A DNA stretch of 5,278 nucleotides, from positions 1 through 5,278 of the forward strand of contig USBR01000052.1 of the NCBI GenBank assembly GCA_900552905.1. The letters are read 5' to 3'. Both the position numbers and the translations under genes were made by a program. Positions 1-5,278 of this stretch are shown here, in pieces. The notes under the pieces are model-generated. The model searched no databases. It was not told where the DNA came from and worked only from the letters and a program-made list of their open reading frames with translations. Position 1 is the first letter of the stretch, and each line of letters starts with the position of its first letter. The DNA comes from an uncultured Succinatimonas sp. (GTDB lineage Bacteria; Pseudomonadota; Gammaproteobacteria; Enterobacterales; Succinivibrionaceae).

Positions 1-18
1 AATTTTTAAGATTAGTTT

Positions 19-56
19 AAAAAAAGATGGCGGGTTATCCCGCCATTTTGTTTTTT
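19..56 (-). terminator. Intrinsic terminator after rep, probably bidirectional
   Basis: An 8-bp perfect stem (27-34 with 39-46, ATGGCGGG/CCCGCCAT) encloses a 4-base loop. On the minus strand it is followed by C and then seven T (plus-strand A19-A25). On the plus strand it is followed by TTTGTTTTTT (47-56). It starts 8 bases past the rep stop codon and so closes the leftward operon. The U-tracts on both sides suggest it also stops a convergent transcript from the left, although no such gene is visible in the window. Confidence 0.9.
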
Positions 57-2076
57 AGCCTAAGGCTTTTAGCATCTCTAAGGCCGTATCGATAGATGAG
101 AGCTGTTGCTCTTTAGTTCGTGCTTGTACAGGCTTATTGCTTCTATCGATGAGCTCATCGGGCAACTCCTCTAAAAAGCGACTCGGCCCATGCTGAGCGC
201 TATCATCGCTTGCGCGGCTATGGCGCTTGTGACAATAGGTAATTACTAAGTCTTCTTTAGCGCGGGTAAGGCCTACATAAGCTAAGCGGCGCTCTTCTTC
301 AATACCATGGGGAATGAGGTAGCTTGATTTATGCGGTAAGATGCCTTCTTCCATACCCACTAAAAAGACCATAGCAAATTCAAGACCCTTAGCTGCGTGT
401 AAGGTCATCAGCTGTACGGCATCGTTATCGCCCTTGTCATCTTGTCTATCGAGCATTTCACGCAAACCGAGGCGATCGATAGCTTCAATAAAGCTCACGC
501 CCTCTTCATTGCGTTTACCTATAATCAGCTTATTGATCCATAAGAGTAATTGTTTGACGTTTTTTAAGCGAATTTCAATAGCGGCATTGCTTTCGGCATT
601 AGAGCGCAGATAGGCCTCATATTGAAGCTCATCTAAAATATTTTCGGTGATCCATAAGCCTCTATCGGTATTTAAATGAGAGCGCAAGCGTAAAAAGACC
701 CGCATAAAATCGCCTAGAGCGCTCTTTTGTCGGCCTTGCAGATCTTTTGTGACGGCTGGATTTAGGGCACTTTGAAAGATGGATTTGCCGGTATCCTTAG
801 CCGCTTGCGTTAGTATGGCAATGGTGATCTCGCCAATACCGCGTCTGGGCACATTGATAATGCGCAAGAGGGCTGCATCATCATTAGGATTACAGATAAG
901 ACGGAACCATGCGAGCATGTCTTTGATTTCACTTTGCTCAAAGAAACTGCTACCACCGGTGATAACACAGGGAATACGTGCTTCATGAAAGGCCTTTTCT
1001 AAACTGCGCGCTTGGAAATTACTGCGATATAAGACCGCATAATCTGACCATTTGCGTCTTGTAGAAAATTGATTACCTAAGATCTCCGCCACCACCCGCG
1101 TGCTTTCTTCATTTTCATCGGCAAGCTCTAAAATGCGGATTAAACTGCCATCTTCTAGTTGTTGTGAGTATAGATACTTTGAATAAAGATGGGGATTATT
1201 GGCAATTAGGGCATTGGCACAATTTAAAATATTGGGGGAAGAACGGTAATTTTCCTGTAACTTTATTACTTTGAGATCAGGAAAATCCATACTTAAAGTC
1301 TTAATATTTTCAGGACGAGCTCCACGCCAAGAGTAGATGGACTGATCGTCATCGCCTACTACGGTAAAGCATTTGTGGACTTCAGTTAAGAGACATAAGA
1401 GCTGATATTGAGTTTCATTTGTATCTTGATACTCATCGACAAGCACATATTTAAAGGCTTGATTCCAGCGCTTGCGGACCTCAGCATCTTCCTTTAAAAG
1501 TAAGGTCGGCAAGAAGATCAGATCCTCAAAATCAGCGGCATTACAGGCGCGCAGATAAGCTTGATAGCGCTGATAGATCTGCGCTTTTGGGGTGGTTAAA
1601 TTGAGATCTTCAGGGCGCAAGAGCTGACTTTTCCACATGGAAATCTTTTCAAGTACCTCTAAGGTGACGGTTTTTTCACTATCTTCAACCGTCAACAAAG
1701 GATGATGTTCGCGGATGATATCGCGGACAATCTTAAAGGCATCAAATTGATCAAAAAGAGAAAAATTTGGCCCAAGACCAAAGGCAAAATGCTCTTTTTT
1801 GAGAATTAACAAACCTAATGAGTGAAAGGTACAGACTGTCAGGCGTTTGGCCATATCCGCACCAATTTCTGCAGTAATGCGCTCACGCATTTCGGCGGCG
1901 GCTTTATTGGTAAAGGTTAAAGCGCAGATGCTCTCAGGTATAAAACCATGTTTTTTAATCAGGCTGACAATTTTAGTGGTGATGACACGAGTTTTCCCAG
2001 AACCAGCACCAGCTAAAACTAAAGAGGGGCCGTCGATATAATCGACAGCCTCTTGTTGGTTTTGATTAAGTTTCAT
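55..2076 (-). CDS. rep: ATP-dependent DNA helicase Rep (UvrD/Rep superfamily 1A)
   Basis: Rep is a 3'-5' single-strand DNA translocase/helicase that removes protein roadblocks ahead of the replisome and assists fork restart. From the ATG at 2076 the protein has 673 residues, the length of E. coli Rep as I recall it. All SF1 motifs are intact: Walker A GAGSGKT (23-29), motif Ia TFTNKAA (54-60), Walker B VDEYQDT (213-219), motif III GDDDQSIYSWRGA (241-253), motif IV ENYRSS (275-280), motif V LMTLHAAKGLEF (556-567) and motif VI EERRLAYVGLTRAK (594-607). The C-terminal tail (about 645-673) resembles the E. coli segment reported to contact DnaB but lacks its basic end. An upstream in-frame ATG at 2139 would add 21 residues unlike the family and overlap the preceding gene, so I reject it. 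The chosen ATG lies 2 bases past the upstream stop with no clear Shine-Dalgarno sequence, which suggests translational coupling. A UvrD or PcrA identity is less likely, because the similarity to Rep is strong throughout. Confidence 0.96.
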   Translation of the reverse strand: MKLNQNQQEAVDYIDGPSLVLAGAGSGKTRVITTKIVSLIKKHGFIPESICALTFTNKAAAEMRERITAEIGADMAKRLTVCTFHSLGLLILKKEHFAFGLGPNFSLFDQFDAFKIVRDIIREHHPLLTVEDSEKTVTLEVLEKISMWKSQLLRPEDLNLTTPKAQIYQRYQAYLRACNAADFEDLIFLPTLLLKEDAEVRKRWNQAFKYVLVDEYQDTNETQYQLLCLLTEVHKCFTVVGDDDQSIYSWRGARPENIKTLSMDFPDLKVIKLQENYRSSPNILNCANALIANNPHLYSKYLYSQQLEDGSLIRILELADENEESTRVVAEILGNQFSTRRKWSDYAVLYRSNFQARSLEKAFHEARIPCVITGGSSFFEQSEIKDMLAWFRLICNPNDDAALLRIINVPRRGIGEITIAILTQAAKDTGKSIFQSALNPAVTKDLQGRQKSALGDFMRVFLRLRSHLNTDRGLWITENILDELQYEAYLRSNAESNAAIEIRLKNVKQLLLWINKLIIGKRNEEGVSFIEAIDRLGLREMLDRQDDKGDNDAVQLMTLHAAKGLEFAMVFLVGMEEGILPHKSSYLIPHGIEEERRLAYVGLTRAKEDLVITYCHKRHSRASDDSAQHGPSRFLEELPDELIDRSNKPVQARTKEQQLSSIDTALEMLKALG

Positions 2077-2078
2077 AT

Positions 2079-3890
2079 TTAGATTTTGGCGTATTTGATG
2101 AAGCTTACAGGTTGTCCTTGACTGTTGACCGAGGTGCATTTGAAGTCACCATCAGAGGTCAAACTTACCTCTATATTTTGCAAGGCTAAAGATTCAACCT
2201 TTGAGGAAATTTCCGCACTTCCTAGCATTAAAATCGGAAGTTTTAGCGCTAAAGCTTGTTCATTGAGGCTTGCGGCTAAGGCTAAAGCTTCTTTAGCATC
2301 TAAGGTCGAGGCGTCGACTACTAAAATCTCGGGTATTTGTCCTTGCAGGACACAGGTGCTGATTTTAGTGGAAATTTCCGCAATGAGCTGATTTGAACAT
2401 AATTCTAAAAATTTCGACCTCTTAGCGCCATTAGGATTTTGCTTAAGTTGTGATTGCAGATTAGTACATTGAGCATGGGTAGCTATATAAAAAATCGAGC
2501 ATAAAGAAGCATTTAAAATATTAGCTAAGAGTAATCTCAAAGCGATGGCACGACCACAGAAAGTATAAAGATTACCACTGAGCTTTAGCGTATCTAAATC
2601 TTCAGGAACGTTGATAAAGAGCGGATTTGAGATCTTTTTGAGATCACAAAGTAAGTTTAAGCTTAAAAGTTGCTCTAAATTTTGCAATCTATCTTTAAAA
2701 CCTAACATGTCCTGACATAAGGCTTCATTAGGATCCTTATAGGGATAGGCGATATTGATATCTCGATAAGGAATTTTCATTTGATAGAGGGCTGATGCTA
2801 GCTTTAAGCTTGCATCTTTACCGCTTTTGTCATTATCAAGACAGATATAGAAGCTGTGCTCAACCTTATAACTGCGAATAAGCTCGATCAGGCGGCCGAT
2901 ATTGCCGACACCGCCTAAAGCTATGGCCTTAAAACCTAAAGTTTCAAGGCTTAAAGCATCCATTTCGCCTTCGGTGATAAAGATAGTACCGGAAGTCTCT
3001 AGGGCCTGCGCATTGAAGATATCGCAAAAGCCTTTACCGCGGAAGCGATCTTCACTTAAAGGATTGGTATTGCGGATCCTATAGCCGTGATGGCCATAAG
3101 GAAAGATTACCGCTTGCCAAAAGATCTTATTGTTAAGTTTATCGATACCGACAAAGCAATGCGGATCATAGCCAAGGCTAAAACGCTTGACGACTTCATC
3201 GGAGATCCCGCGACTGCGAAAATAATCCGTATGCTGACAATTTAAGGTACATTGCGCCAGATAATCGCCAAAATTTGGCAACATATCATCATTTTTGTGA
3301 TTGAAAAACATCGATGATTGCGGCGCAAAGTTAGTGGTATTTTGCGCTTTAGCATTAAAGCCAAAGGGAGTTTTGCCAAAAATTACATTTTGATCGGTGT
3401 TAAAGCTACTAAAAGAGATATCCTGAGCTGCGGGAATCTTCGCTTGATTTTGCAACTGACTAAATACCTGATCTTTAAAAGGTCGGATATTGAGATTGGC
3501 ATTATCTTCACTAAAAGGCGGTTCTTTTTTAATTTCAAAATCGCCAGCAAATTCAAATTGCGGCGGATTTTGCTCATAAGCATTTAATTCCTGCAAGATA
3601 TTTGGGCTTACTGGACCTAAAAAGAGCTCATGGGCTTTGATGAATTGCTCTTTAAAGCTATCTAAATGAAAGCGAAAGCCTAAAAGATCAAAAATATTAT
3701 AAGAGGCCTTACAGTTAAAGCATTTAACAGTAAGGGTATTAGGATCGTAGCTCATGCTTGGCAGATTGTCGTGATCCTGCGGGTTGATACAACAAAACTT
3801 AGAGGCAGGATTAAGGCCCATAGAGCGCAAATATGAAGGTAATTTTGCCTTTAAAATAGCAATTTTTTGTTCTAAGTTATTGTCAAACAT
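2079..3890 (-). CDS. TOPRIM primase-like protein with CHC2-type zinc finger and degenerate helicase-like C-terminus
   Basis: The protein has 603 residues from the ATG at 3890. Residues about 30-70 form a CHC2-like zinc finger (C34, H40, C57, C60, then NIFDLLG) typical of DnaG and phage or plasmid primases. Residues about 100-210 are a low-complexity Asn/Gln/Phe-rich linker. Residues about 220-300 resemble the DnaG N-terminal RNA-polymerase subdomain (YFRSRGIS at 223-230, YRIRNTNP at 270-277). Residues about 300-395 are TOPRIM: EGEMDAL (307-313, metal-binding E307), ALGG (324-327), LDNDKSGKDA (351-360, D352/D354) and DPNEAL (387-392). Residues about 436-603 look like a DnaB/RecA-type fold without a working P-loop (GRAIALRL at 446-453). 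I infer primer synthesis or another TOPRIM reaction on DNA. Typical housekeeping DnaG has a shorter linker and ends in a DnaB-binding domain, so this is probably a second primase of phage or plasmid ancestry. It is co-transcribed between tcdA and rep. The domain assignment is firm; the cellular role is unknown. Confidence 0.88.
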   Translation of the reverse strand: MFDNNLEQKIAILKAKLPSYLRSMGLNPASKFCCINPQDHDNLPSMSYDPNTLTVKCFNCKASYNIFDLLGFRFHLDSFKEQFIKAHELFLGPVSPNILQELNAYEQNPPQFEFAGDFEIKKEPPFSEDNANLNIRPFKDQVFSQLQNQAKIPAAQDISFSSFNTDQNVIFGKTPFGFNAKAQNTTNFAPQSSMFFNHKNDDMLPNFGDYLAQCTLNCQHTDYFRSRGISDEVVKRFSLGYDPHCFVGIDKLNNKIFWQAVIFPYGHHGYRIRNTNPLSEDRFRGKGFCDIFNAQALETSGTIFITEGEMDALSLETLGFKAIALGGVGNIGRLIELIRSYKVEHSFYICLDNDKSGKDASLKLASALYQMKIPYRDINIAYPYKDPNEALCQDMLGFKDRLQNLEQLLSLNLLCDLKKISNPLFINVPEDLDTLKLSGNLYTFCGRAIALRLLLANILNASLCSIFYIATHAQCTNLQSQLKQNPNGAKRSKFLELCSNQLIAEISTKISTCVLQGQIPEILVVDASTLDAKEALALAASLNEQALALKLPILMLGSAEISSKVESLALQNIEVSLTSDGDFKCTSVNSQGQPVSFIKYAKI

Positions 3891-3897
3891 GAAAAAA

Positions 3898-3902
3898 TCC
3901 TT
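3898..3902 (-). promoter_or_regulatory. Ribosome binding site of the primase-like gene, overlapping the tcdA stop codon
   Basis: The minus strand reads TAAGGATTTTTTCATG, where TAA is the tcdA stop codon. AAGGA sits 7 bases before the ATG at 3890. This decides the start over an in-frame TTG at 3914, which lies inside tcdA and has no comparable site. The overlap implies coupled translation of the two genes. Confidence 0.8.
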
Positions 3903-4641
3903 AGCAGGAGACAATCTTTTTAATAATATATGATGCTAAATTTAAGCCTGCACATGCAGTTACAGTCATTGAGGCACCAAAGGTCGGTAAATCTCCCTGA
4001 AGATAACCTTCTTTGGGGGCATAAATCGGGGTTTCGGTAGAATAAGTGCACATAATCTGCATTTTTTTACCACCCTTAGGATAGCCGTAATTACGGCGGA
4101 GCTCCTGACGGAGCTTGGAGATAAGAGCATCACCTTGTGCTTGTGCTAAATCTCCTAAATGTAGGGCCTGAGGATCGATGCGCCCTCCAGCACCACCGGC
4201 AACAATAAAAGTTTTGTGGTGTTTATAGAGGTAATCGACGATGGCAGCCTTAGCTTTTAAATCATCGATGCACTCGCAGATATAATCAGGACAGCCTTCT
4301 AATTTAGAGGCAATATTCTCTACTGTCAAAAGGCTTGTATCAATTTTGAGATTTAAATGAGGATTTATTTGCAAAAGACGCTGACCTAAAATCTCAGCCT
4401 TATATTGACCACAGGTAGTACTGAGGGTATGCAGTTGGCGATTGAGATTGGTAATTTCGATGACATCAGGATCGATAAGGCTTAAAGAGCCGACACCACT
4501 GCGGCATAAGGCTTCAGTACACCAAGAACCGATACCTCCTACACCAATAACCATAACGGAAGCTTGTTGTAGACGCGCTAAGCCCTCATCTCCATATAAA
4601 GCCCGAATTCCGCGAAAAGCTTGTTTTTCTATAAATTCCAT
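3901..4641 (-). CDS. tcdA: tRNA threonylcarbamoyladenosine dehydratase TcdA (CsdL/YgdL)
   Basis: This is an E1/ThiF-like adenylating enzyme that uses ATP to dehydrate t6A37 to cyclic ct6A37 in ANN-decoding tRNAs, in E. coli together with the CsdA-CsdE sulfur relay. The protein has 246 residues, against about 268 in E. coli, being slightly shorter at both ends. Visible hallmarks are RALYGDEGLARL (13-24), the nucleotide-binding loop GVGGIGSW (33-40), D57 after the second strand (LSLID), TNLNRQLHT (64-72), K81, the acidic IDD (125-127), GGAGGRIDP (149-157), the conserved cysteine segment MCTYSTE (197-203, C198) and a C-terminal FGASMTVTA (221-229). The ATG start places the family N-terminus correctly. 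A weak AGGA (4654-4657) lies 12 bases upstream, a rather long spacing. It is the first gene of the leftward operon. Related ThiF/MoeB proteins lack the GGAGGxIDP and STE segments seen here, so TcdA is the better call. Confidence 0.94.
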   Translation of the reverse strand: MEFIEKQAFRGIRALYGDEGLARLQQASVMVIGVGGIGSWCTEALCRSGVGSLSLIDPDVIEITNLNRQLHTLSTTCGQYKAEILGQRLLQINPHLNLKIDTSLLTVENIASKLEGCPDYICECIDDLKAKAAIVDYLYKHHKTFIVAGGAGGRIDPQALHLGDLAQAQGDALISKLRQELRRNYGYPKGGKKMQIMCTYSTETPIYAPKEGYLQGDLPTFGASMTVTACAGLNLASYIIKKIVSC

Positions 4642-4716
4642 AGATGGTGTAAGTCCTATAAGATAAAGGTCGAGGATATCTGATTAAAAGCGTTTTTTAG
4701 AGTAAAAGCCTTAGCT

Positions 4717-4745
4717 ATTCTACAAATTTTTAGTTGCGGTTGAAA
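4717..4745 (-). promoter_or_regulatory. Candidate sigma70 promoter for the tcdA operon
   Basis: On the minus strand a TAGAAT -10 (4717-4722) is preceded at a 17-base spacing by TTTCAA (4740-4745), which matches the -35 consensus at only three positions. It would start transcription about 70 bases before the tcdA ATG. It overlaps the -35 of the rightward tRNA promoter. The call is weak; other AT-rich hexamers closer to tcdA, such as near 4655-4665, could serve instead. Confidence 0.3.
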
Positions 4746-4761
4746 ATTTTCTTGTTATAAT
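4734..4761 (+). promoter_or_regulatory. Sigma70 promoter for the tRNA cluster
   Basis: TTGCGG (4734-4739) and a perfect TATAAT (4756-4761) are 16 bases apart. A TG one base before the -10 (4753-4754) makes it an extended -10. The discriminator after it is GC-rich (GTGCGTC), as in stringently controlled stable-RNA promoters. Transcription would start near 4768, leaving a leader of about 30 bases before the tRNA-Arg. The GC-rich discriminator is why I infer growth-rate or ppGpp control. Confidence 0.82.
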
Positions 4762-4798
4762 GTGCGTCACAGGTTCTGTAAGAGATCGTTTTCATTAT

Positions 4799-4875
4799 GA
4801 TCCCGTAGCTCAGTTGGATAGAGTATCGGTTTCCGAAGCCGGTGGTCATGAGTTCGAATCTCATCGGGATCACCA
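4799..4875 (+). tRNA. tRNA-Arg (anticodon CCG)
   Basis: This is a 77-base cloverleaf with an encoded CCA (4873-4875). The acceptor stem GATCCCG/CGGGATC pairs fully. The D-stem is GCTC/GAGT with a G10-U25 wobble and loop AGTTGGATA, the T-stem is ATGAG/CTCAT with loop TTCGAAT, and the variable loop has 5 bases. The anticodon stem TCGGT/GCCGG has G-U pairs at both ends and encloses the loop TTCCGAA, giving anticodon CCG at 4833-4835, which reads CGG codons. A20 in the D-loop and C35 are the arginine identity bases. Position 37 is A, whereas E. coli tRNA-Arg(CCG) as I recall it has G37. It is the first gene of the cluster and is separated from the next tRNA by one base, so processing must resolve a very tight junction. 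Confidence 0.95.
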
Positions 4876-4876
4876 C

Positions 4877-4961
4877 GCGAAAGTGGCGAAATTGGTAGAC
4901 GCGCTAGCTTCAGGTGCTAGTACCGCAAGGCGTGAGGGTTCGAGTCCCTCCTTTCGCACCA
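4877..4961 (+). tRNA. tRNA-Leu (anticodon CAG), copy 1
   Basis: This 85-base class II tRNA has acceptor stem GCGAAAG/CTTTCGC, anticodon stem CTAGC/GCTAG around loop TTCAGGT (anticodon CAG at 4911-4913, reading CUG), T-stem GAGGG/CCCTC and encoded CCA (4959-4961). The long variable arm TACCGCAAGGCGT folds as CGC-AAG-GCG, which is typical of leucine tRNA. G36-G37 fits a TrmD (m1G37) substrate. It starts one base after the tRNA-Arg CCA end and must share its transcript. Confidence 0.97.
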
Positions 4962-4990
4962 ACATCCTTGTTACAGAACTATTCCTTTTA

Positions 4991-5004
4991 CCTCAATTGT
5001 GAGG
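4991..5004 (+). other. Small hairpin in the tRNA spacer
   Basis: CCTCA (4991-4995) and TGAGG (5000-5004) form a 5-bp stem around the loop ATTG. It lies between the two tRNA-Leu genes, 9 bases before the second. No U-run follows, so it is not an intrinsic terminator. It may guide or simply separate processing of the tRNA precursor, or may mean nothing. Confidence 0.4.
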
Positions 5005-5013
5005 ATCCACTTT

Positions 5014-5098
5014 GCGAAAGTGGCGAAATTGGTAGACGCGCTAGCTTCAGGTGCTAGTACCGCAAGGCGTGAGGGTTCGAGTCCCTCCTTTCGCACCA
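5014..5098 (+). tRNA. tRNA-Leu (anticodon CAG), copy 2
   Basis: This is an exact copy of the tRNA-Leu at 4877, with anticodon CAG at 5048-5050 and CCA encoded at 5096-5098. No separate promoter is convincing in the 52-base spacer, so it is probably transcribed from the promoter at 4734-4761. A second CUG-reading gene would raise dosage of the major leucine tRNA. No GC-rich terminator follows; a weak TCTTTAAAGA palindrome (5123-5132) followed by TTTTTG is the nearest candidate end. Confidence 0.97.
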
Positions 5099-5278
5099 AA
5101 TTCCCCCATTAAAAACTCCTGCTCTTTAAAGATTTTTGTATTCAGATTTTGTCTAGAAAAATACTTTTAAATCAGCTAGTTAGTTTATTTTACGGCTAAT
5201 ATAGACTAATAAATTTGCAAAATAATTTTTTTGGTTCTTCCGTATTGGTGTTGGAATCTCTGATGGGTAGTAACATAA
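5099..5278. other. AT-rich intergenic stretch, no supported gene
   Basis: Past the last tRNA the sequence is AT-rich until about 5230 and then somewhat richer in G and C to the window edge. I find no convincing promoter, strong terminator or gene. An ATG at 5263 preceded by GGAA could open a gene running off the right edge, but only five codons are visible. Confidence 0.5.

Larger units (their letters stand above)
4877..5098 (+). repeat. Tandem direct duplication of an 85-bp tRNA-Leu gene
   Basis: Positions 4877-4961 and 5014-5098 are identical over all 85 bases, with a period of 137 bases and a 52-base spacer (4962-5013). Identity stops at the tRNA edges: the flanks differ (CACCAC against CACTTT on the left, ACATCC against AATTCC on the right). 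This points either to an old duplication with tRNA bodies kept identical by selection or gene conversion, or to loss of the genes between. Confidence 0.95.

Noticed and set aside
341..2041. Plus-strand open frames at 341-613, 779-988 and 1847-2041
   Set aside because: They are antisense to the conserved rep gene, with no ribosome binding site or family resemblance.
2077..2139. Longer rep start at 2139 adding 21 residues
   Set aside because: The added residues do not resemble Rep, the segment lies within the primase-like gene, and the 2076 start gives the standard 673-residue length.
2125..3587. Open frames on either strand within the primase-like gene (2125-2391, 2902-3084, 3318-3587, 3383-3583)
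   Set aside because: They are shadows of the long minus-strand gene, which has recognisable motifs throughout.
3891..3914. TTG start at 3914 for the primase-like gene
   Set aside because: The ATG at 3890 has AAGGA at ideal spacing, while the TTG lies inside tcdA and has no comparable site.
4760..5002. Plus-strand open frame of 80 codons
   Set aside because: It runs through the tRNA-Arg and first tRNA-Leu genes; its peptide is just translated tRNA sequence.
4877..5098. Phage or island attachment site at the duplicated tRNA-Leu
   Set aside because: The repeat is a complete tRNA gene rather than a 3' fragment, and only 52 bases without an integrase lie between the copies.
5123..5138. TCTTTAAAGA palindrome followed by TTTTTG as a tRNA operon terminator
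   Set aside because: The palindrome has no G-C-rich stem or proper loop, so it cannot be called an intrinsic terminator with confidence.
5177..5205. Possible rightward promoter TAGTTA-17-TATAGA
   Set aside because: The -35 matches the consensus at only three positions and no clear gene follows within the window.
5180..5278. Minus-strand open frame of 32 codons entering from the right edge and ending at TAA 5180
   Set aside because: It is short enough to occur by chance in AT-rich DNA, and its peptide matches nothing I recognise. More sequence to the right would decide.

Overview
The window looks like chromosomal DNA of a bacterium, most likely a low-GC gammaproteobacterium. The reasons are a Rep helicase (not PcrA) of exactly the E. 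coli length, a TcdA/CsdL enzyme, tRNA genes that encode their own CCA ends, and a tRNA-Arg(CCG)/tRNA-Leu(CAG) cluster resembling the E. coli argX-hisR-leuT-proM operon. A fermentative gut lineage such as Succinivibrionaceae would fit, but that is a guess from general style, not from a diagnostic marker.

Layout. The left 4.6 kb is one compact leftward (minus-strand) operon, in transcription order tcdA, a TOPRIM primase-like gene, then rep. tcdA and the primase gene are 10 bases apart, with the primase ribosome binding site overlapping the tcdA stop codon. The primase gene and rep are 2 bases apart. A strong, apparently bidirectional intrinsic terminator at 19-56 lies just past the rep stop. 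A divergent intergenic region (about 4642-4798) holds a good sigma70 promoter reading right and a weaker candidate reading left. Rightward from 4799 come tRNA-Arg(CCG), tRNA-Leu(CAG) and a second, identical tRNA-Leu(CAG). The last 180 bases are AT-rich with no gene I can support.

How the genes relate. Rep is the accessory 3'-5' helicase that clears protein roadblocks ahead of forks and helps restart. The gene before it encodes a CHC2-like zinc finger, an Asn/Gln/Phe-rich linker, a DnaG/Twinkle-type TOPRIM core and a C-terminal region that looks like a DnaB/RecA-type ATPase domain with its Walker A motif lost. Coupling to rep suggests a role in priming, replication restart or phage defence, but its function is not known from the sequence. 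TcdA makes the cyclic t6A modification at position 37 of ANN-decoding tRNAs. Neither neighbouring tRNA type is a substrate (both decode CNN codons), so that proximity is probably coincidental.

The most unusual item is the primase-like protein with the degenerate helicase half. Secondary points are the exact duplication of the tRNA-Leu gene and an A at position 37 of the tRNA-Arg(CCG).
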